A stretch of 64,000 nt of DNA from the NCBI GenBank assembly GCA_016283095.1, contig JAEEMG010000083.1, positions 48,871 through 112,870 on the forward strand. The letters run 5' to 3'. The notes below the pieces were generated by a model. It was not told where the DNA came from and searched no databases. It saw nothing but the letters and a program-made list of their open reading frames with translations. The stretch is from Paludibacteraceae bacterium. Its GTDB lineage: Bacteria > Bacteroidota > Bacteroidia > Bacteroidales > Paludibacteraceae. Positions 1-7,516 of the stretch are shown here, piece by piece (within the stretch, counting starts at the first letter, position 1; every line of letters starts with the position of its first letter). Made by a program: the position numbers and the translations under genes.

Positions 1-33
1 GTTTGAAACAATCTATGGATTAAAAGTCGACGC

Positions 34-420
34 ATGGATAAACTGACAATCGTAACAGCTTCAGGAGAAACTATCACTGCCAACGAGATGGGTATCAAGG
101 CTCTTCGTCGCATATATAAAGAGCGACGTGAGGTGTTGCGTGGTGCGACGGTGACAGACATCATCATCGGCAAAGGTGCTGCTTGTTTCCTGATTTGTGG
201 TGGAATTAAGCGTTTGAATGTGGATGTGATCAGTAGAGCCGGGCTTGACATGTTGCAGAAGGCAGGCATTCCCGTCTGCCCAAAACAGATTGTGCCAATG
301 ATAATCAACCGCAAAAACGACGGGCAATGTCCGATTGAAAATCTTCTTAGAGAGACATTTGATGCTGAGGAAGGTATCAAGAAAATAAGCTCTTTCTTCA
401 ACGATGAATACTCAGTATAG
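34..420 (+). CDS. DUF1893 domain protein
   Basis: A 128-residue soluble protein without signal peptide or membrane segment. The run AACFLICGGIKRLNVDVIS, with a conserved glycine-rich centre, and the overall layout resemble the DUF1893 family (structural prototype TM1506, a cytidine-deaminase-like fold of unknown activity). No biochemical role is established for the family that I can name. The frame upstream of the ATG at 34 is closed by a TGA at 4-6, so this is the only sensible start. The stop codon lies inside a strong palindrome (413-444), which probably forms the transcript end. The gene stands alone, more than 260 bp from the next gene. Family call from recognition by eye; moderately sure. 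Confidence 0.7.
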   Translation: MDKLTIVTASGETITANEMGIKALRRIYKERREVLRGATVTDIIIGKGAACFLICGGIKRLNVDVISRAGLDMLQKAGIPVCPKQIVPMIINRKNDGQCPIENLLRETFDAEEGIKKISSFFNDEYSV

Positions 421-444
421 ACGTCGCTTGCGGCGTCTATACTG
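413..444 (+). terminator. Palindrome over the stop codon, terminator-like
   Basis: The arms CAGTATAGACG (413-423) and CGTCTATACTG (434-444) are exact complements, with a GC-rich inner part. The hairpin contains the stop codon of the DUF1893 gene. No long T-run follows. It resembles the other dispersed palindromes in this window with an AGACG...CGTCT core (5294, 24604, 25870), so it may be one copy of a repeat family used as a transcript end. Confidence 0.55.
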
Positions 445-565
445 ATAGACTGATTCCATATTCTGAATATCCAATTTATGCATATAGACATTTTATTGAA
501 AAAATCGTAATCTGAACTTGTTTAGGTTTTCGTTCTAAGGAAGATGATCTTTCCATAAAAGTATA

Positions 566-664
566 TTGTTACACTTTTTAGTCGCACTTTTTGTGGTATT
601 GTTACACTTTTTAGTCGCACTTTTTGTAATTTTGCTACATTTTTTAGTCGCACTTTTTTATTTT
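566..664. repeat. Three tandem 33-bp repeats upstream of ATPase
   Basis: Three consecutive 33-bp units begin at 566, 599 and 632. Each contains TTTTTAGTCGCACTTTTT almost unchanged. Units 1 and 2 differ only in the last few bases; unit 3 has a few substitutions. The block ends 20 bp before the ATPase start, so it covers the promoter region. Because 33 is a multiple of 3, the minus strand reads as an 11-residue repeat containing KVRLKSVTI, but there is no other sign of a gene there. The array could be a regulatory repeat or a mobile-repeat footprint. Confidence 0.8.
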
Positions 665-666
665 TG
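659..666 (+). promoter_or_regulatory. Putative -7 box for ATPase gene
   Basis: TATTTTTG matches the Bacteroidota -7 consensus TAnnTTTG and lies 18 bp before the ATG at 685. No convincing -33 TTTG is at the usual distance. The box overlaps the end of the third 33-bp repeat. Confidence 0.4.
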
Positions 667-684
667 TAAAAAACTTGGTAACAT

Positions 685-1971
685 ATGGAGAGAAGATATA
701 TAAAAAAACTAGTTGATTGGAAGACAACCTCCAATCGTAAGCCGTTAATAATCAAAGGAGCAAGACAAGTAGGTAAAACTTGGTTGATGAAAGAGTTTGC
801 TCAAAAGGAATTCTCCAAGTGGGTTTATATTAATTTTGAGGATAATGAATTGGTCAAAGGGGTGTTTGAAAAGGATTTTGATGTACAGAGAATCATTATG
901 CAATTGTCTATTGCGACTAAGACTGTAATAGATAAGGAGACTCTTATTTTGTTTGATGAACTCCAAGAAGCACCGAGAGGTGTAACTGCATTAAAATATT
1001 TTCAGGAAAAAGCTCCTGAATATCCGATTATTGCGGCAGGTTCTCTTTTAGGAATAACTCTTCATAGTGGCACATCATTCCCTGTTGGCAAAGTTGATTT
1101 TTTAGAGTTGTATCCTCTTTCTTTTGTTGAGTTTCTATTGGCTGTTGGAGAACCACTTTTAGCTGATCTTTTAGAAAAACAGCAGTGGAATTTGTTAGCC
1201 CCTTTTCACGATGTGTTATGTGAGCACTTGAAAACCTACTATTATGTTGGAGGAATGCCAGAGGTCGTAAAATCATTTGTGGAGGAACGGAATATCTCCA
1301 AAATTAGAGAAATTCAAAAATCCATTTTGAATGCATATGATAATGATTTTTCTAAGCATGCACCGCTTAATGAAGTTCCAAGAATTCGAATGGTTTGGAA
1401 ATCTATTATGGCACAGATGGCAAAGGAAAATAAAAAATATATATTTGGAATGTTGAAAGAGGGTGCAAGAGCCAAAGAGTTTGAACTGGCAATTGAATGG
1501 TTGATTGATGCAGGGCTGCTATATAAGGTTAATCGGACAAAAAAAGGAGCACTTCCTCTTTCTGCTTATGAGGATTTTTCATCATTTAAATTGTTTTTAT
1601 TGGATGTAGGGCTTCTTTGTGCTATGAATAATATTCCAATGGACGTTCTGTTGAATGGGAATGCTATATTTACGGATTTTAAGGGGGCGATGACAGAGCA
1701 GTATGTATTACAGCAAATAAAACCAATACTTTCATCTATCTATTATTGGTCGGCAGAAACATCTAGTGGAGAAATTGATTTTTTGATACAAAACGGAACA
1801 GAGATTGTTCCGATAGAAGTGAAGGCAGAGGAGAATCTTCAGGCAAAGAGTTTGAAATGCTTTATTTTGAAGAATCCTCAATTGCATGCCATTCGAACAT
1901 CCATGTCTCCATATAGAGAACAAGATTGGCTTACTAATGTGCCACTATATGGGATTGGGTGTCGTTGGTAG
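685..1971 (+). CDS. AAA_14/DUF4143 family ATPase
   Basis: A 428-residue ATP-binding protein. Walker A (GARQVGKTW) lies near residues 25-33 and Walker B (TLILFDELQ) near 85-93, followed by sensor-1-like IIAAGS. The C-terminal half is the DUF4143 region. Near residues 360-385 the sequence GEIDFLIQ...VPIEVKA has the spacing of a PD-(D/E)xK nuclease core, which is usual for this family. Such ATPases occur in many copies in Bacteroidales genomes and behave as accessory genes; their cellular role is unknown. The gene stands alone behind three 33-bp repeats. The AT-rich codon use differs from the neighbouring metabolic genes, which fits transfer. The start follows a -7 box at 659. Family call is confident; function is not. 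Confidence 0.85.
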   Translation: MERRYIKKLVDWKTTSNRKPLIIKGARQVGKTWLMKEFAQKEFSKWVYINFEDNELVKGVFEKDFDVQRIIMQLSIATKTVIDKETLILFDELQEAPRGVTALKYFQEKAPEYPIIAAGSLLGITLHSGTSFPVGKVDFLELYPLSFVEFLLAVGEPLLADLLEKQQWNLLAPFHDVLCEHLKTYYYVGGMPEVVKSFVEERNISKIREIQKSILNAYDNDFSKHAPLNEVPRIRMVWKSIMAQMAKENKKYIFGMLKEGARAKEFELAIEWLIDAGLLYKVNRTKKGALPLSAYEDFSSFKLFLLDVGLLCAMNNIPMDVLLNGNAIFTDFKGAMTEQYVLQQIKPILSSIYYWSAETSSGEIDFLIQNGTEIVPIEVKAEENLQAKSLKCFILKNPQLHAIRTSMSPYREQDWLTNVPLYGIGCRW

Positions 1972-1986
1972 AATATTAAACAATGA

Positions 1987-2006
1987 GGGCAGGTTTGATC
2001 CTGCCC
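1987..2006. terminator. GGGCAGG/CCTGCCC hairpin between convergent genes
   Basis: A 7-bp perfect stem with a 6-nt loop lies between the convergent ATPase and transporter genes. It is not followed by a clear T-run on either strand. The same stem recurs at 36253-36273, where it is followed by T residues, so it is probably a reused terminator hairpin. Confidence 0.5.
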
Positions 2007-2038
2007 CAACAATTAATCTTTGATATTTATCCCAATTG

Positions 2039-2146
2039 TTATGCTCCCGGTTTCTTGCTCTTCAAAACCTTGACATATAAATATATCGTGATTGCAGCGA
2101 TTGGCACCTGTACCAAAAGCAACATCGCTAATGCGTCTCCACTCAT
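2039..2146 (-). CDS. MetS-like NSS transporter small subunit
   Basis: A 35-residue protein starting MSGDALAMLLLVQVPIAAI and ending in a lysine-rich tail (KVLKSKKPGA): one membrane helix with a positive, probably cytoplasmic, end. The ATG lies 3 bases after the transporter stop codon. AGGAGGA, inside the last codons of the transporter gene, is a strong ribosome binding site by the standards of this phylum. This arrangement implies translational coupling. Small single-helix proteins directly after NSS transporters are known; MetS of the MetPS methionine importer of Corynebacterium glutamicum is the prototype. Size, position and hydrophobic pattern fit that family; the substrate is unknown. Confidence 0.75.
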   Translation of the reverse strand: MSGDALAMLLLVQVPIAAITIYLYVKVLKSKKPGA

Positions 2147-2149
2147 ATT

Positions 2150-3961
2150 TTAATCCTCCTCTATCCTTATTTGTTGTTGTTTGTTTTTCTTGTCCACGAA
2201 GTATATCATAACGCAAAGTACCACAAGACACAGCAATAATGATATTCGTGTTATGTCGACATACATCACGTCGTTGTAGACGGTGCCTTCGCTGAGTGCG
2301 GAACCCGGTTCCACATTATCTCCGACTTTTACCACAGGTATTGTTCCTTCCGGCAATGACACTGTTTTGACTGCCTCTCCACAATTGATCTCCACAGCAT
2401 TGTCAGTCACTCCTGTCACCTGACCTGTATAGTCGGAATAATAGAAGTTTGACACCCATGATGAGTTTGCTCCTATTCCTTTGTGTGTCAACTCTCCGAT
2501 AATCGACGAATTGTCGACCTCCCAACCAGACAATGATATCTGACTCCAGTCGTCATTCTTAGGCTTGATAAGCGCAGTGACAAAGATGAGGATCATCATT
2601 ACCGGTGTGACATATCTTAGGATATATTTGAAGATTATTGGCAACTGCATTTCTGCTCCGTAGTGGATTATACGCCAACCTTTATCCAATCCCATCACCC
2701 AAGAGAACATGATTGTCTCGATCATACCGAAGAAGAAGAGTGCGAAAGTGCCGGCCCAGAAGTCGTACTGATCGAAGACACCTTTGTCGAAAAACAATAC
2801 CGTCGGCAAAGCAAGGAAGAACAAGATCACTCCATATATCCAAGAAGCTTTCTTCTGACTCCATTTGTAACTGTCTGTAAAGAAAGTTACCAAAGGGGTG
2901 GAAATAGCGAGTGACGATGTCACGGCTGAGAAGAAAAGTAATCCGAAGAACGCAAGTCCAGCCAATGCGGAAAGCACTGGTCCCCACTGAGAAAACAGGT
3001 ATGGAAGCGTTTTGAATCCGAGACTGAATCCTCCAGACTGAGTCATCTCAAGCACAGCAGGCACACCAAAATATCCTACTGCAATCGGGAAAATGATCGC
3101 ACTACCGAGGACTACCTCTGTGAATTCGTTTGTGAATCCGGCAGTGAGTGAGTTCAACACTATATCATCATGCTTTTTGATATATGAAGCATAACACTGT
3201 ATACAACCCATTCCGAGCGACATAGTGAAGAATACCTGTCCACCGGCAGCAAGCCAAACCTTAGGGTTGGTCAAAGAGTCAAATTGTGGATTCCACAGAT
3301 AGTTAAATCCATCCATGCTTCCGAAAGTCGCACCCGCGTCGCCCTTATCAAGAGTGTATGCTCTTACGACAAGGAATATTCCGAAAAGCAACAGCATAGG
3401 CATCGCTATCTTCGCTACCTTCTCAATTCCATCCTTGATGCCTTTGGCAAGAATCCATACATTGAATATGATGCACACCAGGAAGCATATCATGGTGTCG
3501 TGGGGAAGGAATGAAGTGGAAACTCCAAGATCGAGGTATTTGCCGAAGAAACTAGCCACCTCTGTTTCCGACATTCCCATGAATGTGCCGCATACAGAAT
3601 GGATGGCATACGACAATGTCCAACTCTCAATGTAAACGTAATAAGCGCAGATGAGTGTGCTACAGAAAATGCCCATCGATCCGAAATATTTCCATATAGG
3701 ATGACGGTGCGCTGATTGAAGAATCATAGGAGGGGAGTGATGCCCCGACATTCCTCCAAGTTTTCCTGTACTCCACTCAATAAAGAGGAGTGGCAGACCA
3801 AGAAGGAAGAATGATATAAGATATGGGATGATGAAAGCACCACCTCCGTTCTGAACAGCCTGAATAGGGAAACGTAAAAAATTGCCTAAACCGACAGCAT
3901 TGCCAGCCATGGCAAGAATCAGTCCGATTCGTGAGCCCCACGCTTGAGTCTGTTGATCCAT
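2150..3961 (-). CDS. Sodium-dependent NSS (SNF) family transporter
   Basis: A 603-residue neurotransmitter:sodium symporter family protein. The N-terminus WGSRIGLILAMAGNAVGLGN is the classic NSS first helix, with the unwound sodium and substrate site (GNAVGLGN). About a dozen hydrophobic segments follow. Family members usually carry amino acids with sodium; the substrate here cannot be read. An extra soluble stretch of about 100 residues (465-567) sits between the last two helices. It contains VVKVGDNVEPGSALSEG, which looks like the hairpin of a lipoyl/biotinyl-type sandwich domain but lacks a clear modifiable lysine in an MKM-like context. The gene is followed by a small MetS-like subunit. 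A CAAAAATA box (reverse -7) lies at 4016-4023. Confidence 0.92.
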   Translation of the reverse strand: MDQQTQAWGSRIGLILAMAGNAVGLGNFLRFPIQAVQNGGGAFIIPYLISFFLLGLPLLFIEWSTGKLGGMSGHHSPPMILQSAHRHPIWKYFGSMGIFCSTLICAYYVYIESWTLSYAIHSVCGTFMGMSETEVASFFGKYLDLGVSTSFLPHDTMICFLVCIIFNVWILAKGIKDGIEKVAKIAMPMLLLFGIFLVVRAYTLDKGDAGATFGSMDGFNYLWNPQFDSLTNPKVWLAAGGQVFFTMSLGMGCIQCYASYIKKHDDIVLNSLTAGFTNEFTEVVLGSAIIFPIAVGYFGVPAVLEMTQSGGFSLGFKTLPYLFSQWGPVLSALAGLAFFGLLFFSAVTSSLAISTPLVTFFTDSYKWSQKKASWIYGVILFFLALPTVLFFDKGVFDQYDFWAGTFALFFFGMIETIMFSWVMGLDKGWRIIHYGAEMQLPIIFKYILRYVTPVMMILIFVTALIKPKNDDWSQISLSGWEVDNSSIIGELTHKGIGANSSWVSNFYYSDYTGQVTGVTDNAVEINCGEAVKTVSLPEGTIPVVKVGDNVEPGSALSEGTVYNDVMYVDITRISLLLCLVVLCVMIYFVDKKNKQQQIRIEED

Positions 3962-4015
3962 TTCTATCTTTTTCTTAGATTTTTCAGTAAAAATGTAGTT
4001 TGCTACAAAAATAAT

Positions 4016-4078
4016 GCTTTTGTTTCTATAAAAAAATAATGTTTCGTTTTTATATAATACGGATATTTTTTATTTTTG
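4016..4078. promoter_or_regulatory. Divergent promoter pair
   Basis: Two -7 type boxes face apart in the intergenic stretch. CAAAAATA at 4016-4023 reads TATTTTTG on the minus strand, for the transporter. TATTTTTG at 4071-4078 serves the plus-strand lipoprotein gene. -33 elements are weak. AT-rich DNA yields such boxes by chance, so this is tentative. Confidence 0.4.
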
Positions 4079-4184
4079 TAAACAAGTTAAAAGGATTGAA
4101 GGGGACATATATCATTTCAGATTTAGAGATATGGGGTGTTCTCGGAATCTTTGTAGATTTAAGTCCCATAAAACAATGAGACCT

Positions 4185-5282
4185 ATGAAAATTACTGCTA
4201 AAGTATTAAAATTATTTACCTTTGTTTTCTTGACGTTGATTTATGTTTCGTGTCAGAAAGAGCGAACACTGACAGTAAGTGGTGTGATCCCTGAAGCTGC
4301 GGGTAAGATGGTATATGTTGACAGTATAACATCTTCCAGTCCTGTTTGTACAGATTCCACTATGGCAGATGAGAACGGACATTTTGAATTGGAGAGAAAT
4401 GCGGTAAAGAGAATGTCGTTTTTCCAATTGAGGACAGATTCTCTATATGCTGTTTTTTGTGCTGATTCAACAGAAAAAATCGATTTCAGAGTTGGACTAC
4501 GTGGTGAGTTGTTTTTGACGGGAGATGAATATGCCTCACACGTTTGCACTTTAAGTCAATATGTGAGAGCCACAAACAGATATATCCGCACATTGATGCA
4601 GATGGGAGACAAGTGTCCTCCTGAGCAGATCAAACAACTTATATATGCACGAGTGATGAAGTACAGGGAATTGGCAGACTCTTTGGTAAAAAATAATCCT
4701 GTTTCTCCTGTTTCGTATTATGCGTTGAATGCCAAGTTGATCTACAACATCGAACCGTATGATTTTAATGATGAAGAAGACTATCGTCTGCTAGCGATAG
4801 TGGCGAACAGATGGGACATGGTGCGTCCGAACAATGTCTACTCCAATCATTTGCTTGCAAAATTGGCAAGTCGTGAGGCGAACAAGAGAGTTGGTGACGG
4901 ACTTTTGTTTTCTGAGAAAGCGACATTTGTGGAGTTGAATCTTCCTAATGCCAAACATAACAAGATCAGTCTTAACAGTATCAAAGACAAGAATGTGATC
5001 CTGCTTTTCTGGAATCTAAGGAAGATGGATCAAGATGTTCTGGAAAGGATTAAGTCATACTATATTTCGAATCCGGATGTGGAGATCTATCATGTCAGTT
5101 TTGATAAGGATGTCAACGCTTTCGATAAAGTTGCCGCACGTTATCCATGGATATGTGTGAACGATGTGGAAGGCAAGAGTGCGTTGACATATAATCTTGA
5201 AGTCACACCTTCCGTCTTCCTCTTCAATAAGAAGGGAAATTTTGTCGGGAAAAACATTCCGTTTATTGGATATAAATTTTAA
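4185..5282 (+). CDS. DUF4369/thioredoxin-fold lipoprotein lacking CxxC
   Basis: About 365 residues. The chosen start gives MKITAKVLKLFTFVFLTLI followed by the lipobox YVSC, a lipoprotein signal; in-frame ATGs at 4131 and 4176 would only lengthen the part before it. The N-terminal part (about 25-110) resembles DUF4369, which in Bacteroidales precedes TlpA-like thioredoxin domains. The C-terminal part (from about 245) has the thioredoxin-like pattern VILLFWN...HVSFDKDV...VTPSVFLFNKKG with a cis-proline in TPSV. Where the redox CxxC should follow FW, the sequence reads NLRKMDQ, so the oxidoreductase site is absent. A binding or assembly role in the periplasm is more likely than disulfide chemistry. 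It stands alone and ends in a strong terminator. Confidence 0.75.
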   Translation: MKITAKVLKLFTFVFLTLIYVSCQKERTLTVSGVIPEAAGKMVYVDSITSSSPVCTDSTMADENGHFELERNAVKRMSFFQLRTDSLYAVFCADSTEKIDFRVGLRGELFLTGDEYASHVCTLSQYVRATNRYIRTLMQMGDKCPPEQIKQLIYARVMKYRELADSLVKNNPVSPVSYYALNAKLIYNIEPYDFNDEEDYRLLAIVANRWDMVRPNNVYSNHLLAKLASREANKRVGDGLLFSEKATFVELNLPNAKHNKISLNSIKDKNVILLFWNLRKMDQDVLERIKSYYISNPDVEIYHVSFDKDVNAFDKVAARYPWICVNDVEGKSALTYNLEVTPSVFLFNKKGNFVGKNIPFIGYKF

Positions 5283-5293
5283 TAATTATATGT

Positions 5294-5321
5294 AGAGACG
5301 CGCGGATGTGCGTCTCTTTTT
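5294..5321 (+). terminator. Rho-independent terminator, AGAGACGC repeat type
   Basis: AGAGACGC (5294-5301) pairs with GCGTCTCT (5310-5317) across an 8-nt loop, followed by a T-rich tract. It lies 12 bp after the lipoprotein stop codon. The sequence belongs to the AGAGACG...CGTCTCT palindrome family seen several times in the window. Confidence 0.8.
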
Positions 5322-5363
5322 CTTAAATCAGCGTGGTATAATCGTGGCATAAATCATAAAAAA

Positions 5364-5385
5364 AGCATCGGAACCCTCCGATGCT
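5364..5385 (-). terminator. Terminator of the tRNA-Leu transcript
   Basis: AGCATCGGA pairs with TCCGATGCT over a 4-nt loop. Read on the minus strand, the hairpin is followed by a run of seven T, about 25 nt downstream of the tRNA 3' end. Confidence 0.8.
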
Positions 5386-5409
5386 CGTTTTGTTTTTATA
5401 CTTTTGTTG

Positions 5410-5492
5410 TGCCCAAGACAGGACTCGAACCTGCACAGCCTTGCGACCACTGCCACCTGAAAGCAGCGCGTCTACCATTTCGCCACTTGGGC
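5410..5492 (-). tRNA. tRNA-Leu (anticodon CAG)
   Basis: On the minus strand the acceptor arms GCCCAAG and CTTGGGC pair perfectly and are followed by discriminator A; CCA is not encoded. The anticodon stem CTGCT/GGCAG closes the loop TTCAGGT, giving anticodon CAG. The T-arm is GCAGG-TTCGAGT-CCTGT. A long variable arm between the anticodon and T stems marks a class II tRNA, as expected for leucine. A terminator follows at 5364-5385. Confidence 0.95.
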
Positions 5493-5576
5493 ATATTTTG
5501 GGGTAGGTGTGAAACTTGCCCAACCAAAAACGATGCGAATTTCGCAAGTTTTAATAAAAAAAGCAACTCTTTTAGG

Positions 5577-6704
5577 ATGAAAATTGCGTTCGATGGCAAA
5601 AGAGCCGTAAAAAATGGAACAGGACTCGGCAATTACAGCCGATATGTGTTGGAATCATTGTGTAAACATGGTGACGCCAACGATAAATTCATCGTTTATT
5701 CTCCCAAAGGTAGGATGAATACGTGGATGCAGAGAATCATAGACACATTCACCCCTAAGATTTCACTTGTGATCAACAGTTCTGTTTTCGCAAGTGTGTG
5801 GCGTACGTTTGGCGTGACTCAGGATGCGGAGAAAGACGGTGCGGCTATCTTCCATGGACTCAGCAATGAGTTGCCACTCAATATCGCCAAGAGCAAGATG
5901 AAAAGTGTGGTGACGATCCACGACCTTATCTTCCGCAGAATGCCGGAATGCTATAAATTCTTCGACCGCAAAATCTACGACTATAAATTCCGTAAAGCGG
6001 CAGAGAATTCTGATGTGGTGATTGCTGTGAGTGAATGCACAAAAAAAGATATCGTTGAGCTGTATCATATTGATGCAGAAAAAATCAGGGTGGTTTATCA
6101 GGGGTGTGATGCCCAGTTTGCAAAGGAGATAAGTGAAGACGAGAAAATTCGCGTCGCACAGAAATATGATCTTCCCGAAAGATATATACTGAATGTGGGT
6201 AGTATTGAGACGCGAAAGAACGCATTGCAGATAGTCAGAGCATTGAAGGATGTGGACGCTTCTGTGTCGCTTGTGATTGTGGGCAGACGCACTAAGTATG
6301 CCGCAAAAATCGATGAATATGTAAAGAGTAATGGATTAGACGCGAGGATAAAAATCATCTCAGGCATTGATTTCAAGGATTTGCCAGCAGTGTATGCCCA
6401 GGCGGAAGTGTTTGTCTATCCATCTTTCTACGAAGGTTTTGGCATTCCGATTGTTGAGGCTTTGAATGTTGGTGTGCCAGTCATCGCGGCTACCGGCTCT
6501 TGTCTGGAAGAGGCTGGGGGAGCATCGTCTATCTACGTCGACCCGACCAACGACAAAGAGATGTCTGATGCCATCGACCGCGTCTTGGCTGATACTGATT
6601 TGAAAGCGAAAATGATTGCTGACGGAAAGGAATATGCCAAACGATTCTCCGAAGAGCAATGTGCGAGGGAGATTTTTGATATATATAGATCGTTGACATC
6701 TTGA
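5577..6704 (+). CDS. GT4 family glycosyltransferase
   Basis: A 375-residue GT-B fold glycosyltransferase. The start MKIAFDGKRAVKNGTGLGNY carries the glycine-rich N-terminal motif of GT4 enzymes. The C-terminal nucleotide-sugar site is YPSFYEGFGIPIVEALN (E-x7-E type), followed by GVPVIAATGSCLEEAGG. The frame is open further upstream, but that part is antisense to the tRNA-Leu gene, so the ATG at 5577 is taken. Such enzymes transfer a sugar from a nucleotide donor to a growing glycan at the cytoplasmic face; donor and acceptor cannot be read. The next gene starts 14 bp after the stop, so the two probably share a transcript. Confidence 0.9.
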   Translation: MKIAFDGKRAVKNGTGLGNYSRYVLESLCKHGDANDKFIVYSPKGRMNTWMQRIIDTFTPKISLVINSSVFASVWRTFGVTQDAEKDGAAIFHGLSNELPLNIAKSKMKSVVTIHDLIFRRMPECYKFFDRKIYDYKFRKAAENSDVVIAVSECTKKDIVELYHIDAEKIRVVYQGCDAQFAKEISEDEKIRVAQKYDLPERYILNVGSIETRKNALQIVRALKDVDASVSLVIVGRRTKYAAKIDEYVKSNGLDARIKIISGIDFKDLPAVYAQAEVFVYPSFYEGFGIPIVEALNVGVPVIAATGSCLEEAGGASSIYVDPTNDKEMSDAIDRVLADTDLKAKMIADGKEYAKRFSEEQCAREIFDIYRSLTS

Positions 6705-6718
6705 TATGCCATAATTAT

Positions 6719-7456
6719 ATGACAAAAAAGAAAATATTATCTTACATAATCGTATTGCTTCAATTTTTTGTTGTGGTTTGGATAGTAACAGCAATTTTTC
6801 GTGTTGGAGACTATAAAGATAAGCTTTGGGCTCACAGAGTTAACTCATTAGAGAAAAGAATGGAATTTCAGAATTCCTTCCCTAATTTCGAGGTCGACAT
6901 TACAATTCGAATAGATTCATCGGACGGTGATGCTATTTTAGACGTCACTCATGATGAGGACACAACATTCGGACTGACATTTGATGAATATATTCCCATT
7001 ATAGGAGATGGGGATAAAGTATGGCTAGACATAAAGAATCTGACTGCCGCCAATAACAAAAAAGTGCTAGAAAAACTTGATTCTTTTGTTTCCGACTATG
7101 GAATGGAGAAGAGTCAGTTTATTATAGAGACCAGAGATCATAAAGCGTTGGAATTGTTGACGCGAAATGATTACTATACATCGTATTATGTTGATTTCGA
7201 TGAAATTGATGAGGATACGATAAGGCATTTGGAAGACGTTGCCCAGACAGAATATGTAAAAGCACTTTCATTTCCATCTACACAATATTGGGATATAAGA
7301 GATAATATATCAGATGAAGATATTGATTTCCTTACATGGGCACATCGTGATACGCAGATAGAGTTTTTATTAAATCCATTCAACAGCAGACTGTTGGAAG
7401 GAGACGATCGACTTAAGGTGATTCTGATTAAGACACGTGGCAAATATCATAGGTAG
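6719..7456 (+). CDS. Membrane-anchored GDPD/menorin-like protein
   Basis: About 245 residues. One N-terminal membrane helix (about 7-27) is followed by an extracytoplasmic domain. The sequence HRVNS...FEVDITIR...VTHDED...VWLDIKNLT has the order of motifs of glycerophosphodiester phosphodiesterase-like TIM barrels and the related FAM151/menorin (DUF2181) family: a histidine-asparagine at the first strand, an acidic pair at the second, HD/HDE, then an LD-K strand. The typical HR-G-xxx-PEN opening of true GDPDs is altered (HRVNS), so activity is uncertain. An in-frame TTG overlaps the previous stop; the ATG at 6719 gives a normal N-in membrane anchor. Coupling with the glycosyltransferase hints at envelope glycan metabolism. 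Confidence 0.5.
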   Translation: MTKKKILSYIIVLLQFFVVVWIVTAIFRVGDYKDKLWAHRVNSLEKRMEFQNSFPNFEVDITIRIDSSDGDAILDVTHDEDTTFGLTFDEYIPIIGDGDKVWLDIKNLTAANNKKVLEKLDSFVSDYGMEKSQFIIETRDHKALELLTRNDYYTSYYVDFDEIDEDTIRHLEDVAQTEYVKALSFPSTQYWDIRDNISDEDIDFLTWAHRDTQIEFLLNPFNSRLLEGDDRLKVILIKTRGKYHR

Positions 7457-7460
7457 ATAA

Positions 7461-7496
7461 AGGAGGGCATGTCATTTTGATATACCCTCCTATTTT
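7461..7496. terminator. Bidirectional terminator
   Basis: AGGAGGG (7461-7467) pairs with CCCTCCT (7485-7491), followed on the plus strand by a T-rich tract. It lies between the convergent GDPD-like and carbonic anhydrase genes and can serve both. Confidence 0.7.
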
Positions 7497-7516
7497 TAAT
7501 TTTTAACTGTTAATTA

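Noticed and set aside
522..755. Minus-strand frame with an 11-residue KVRLKSVTI repeat
   Set aside because: It arises from the 33-bp tandem repeats, overlaps the ATPase start and promoter, and has no other coding sign.
5409..5576. Upstream extension of the GT4 glycosyltransferase frame
   Set aside because: The frame is open, but this part is the complement of tRNA-Leu and gives no family similarity; MKIAFDGKRAV at 5577 is the normal N-terminus.
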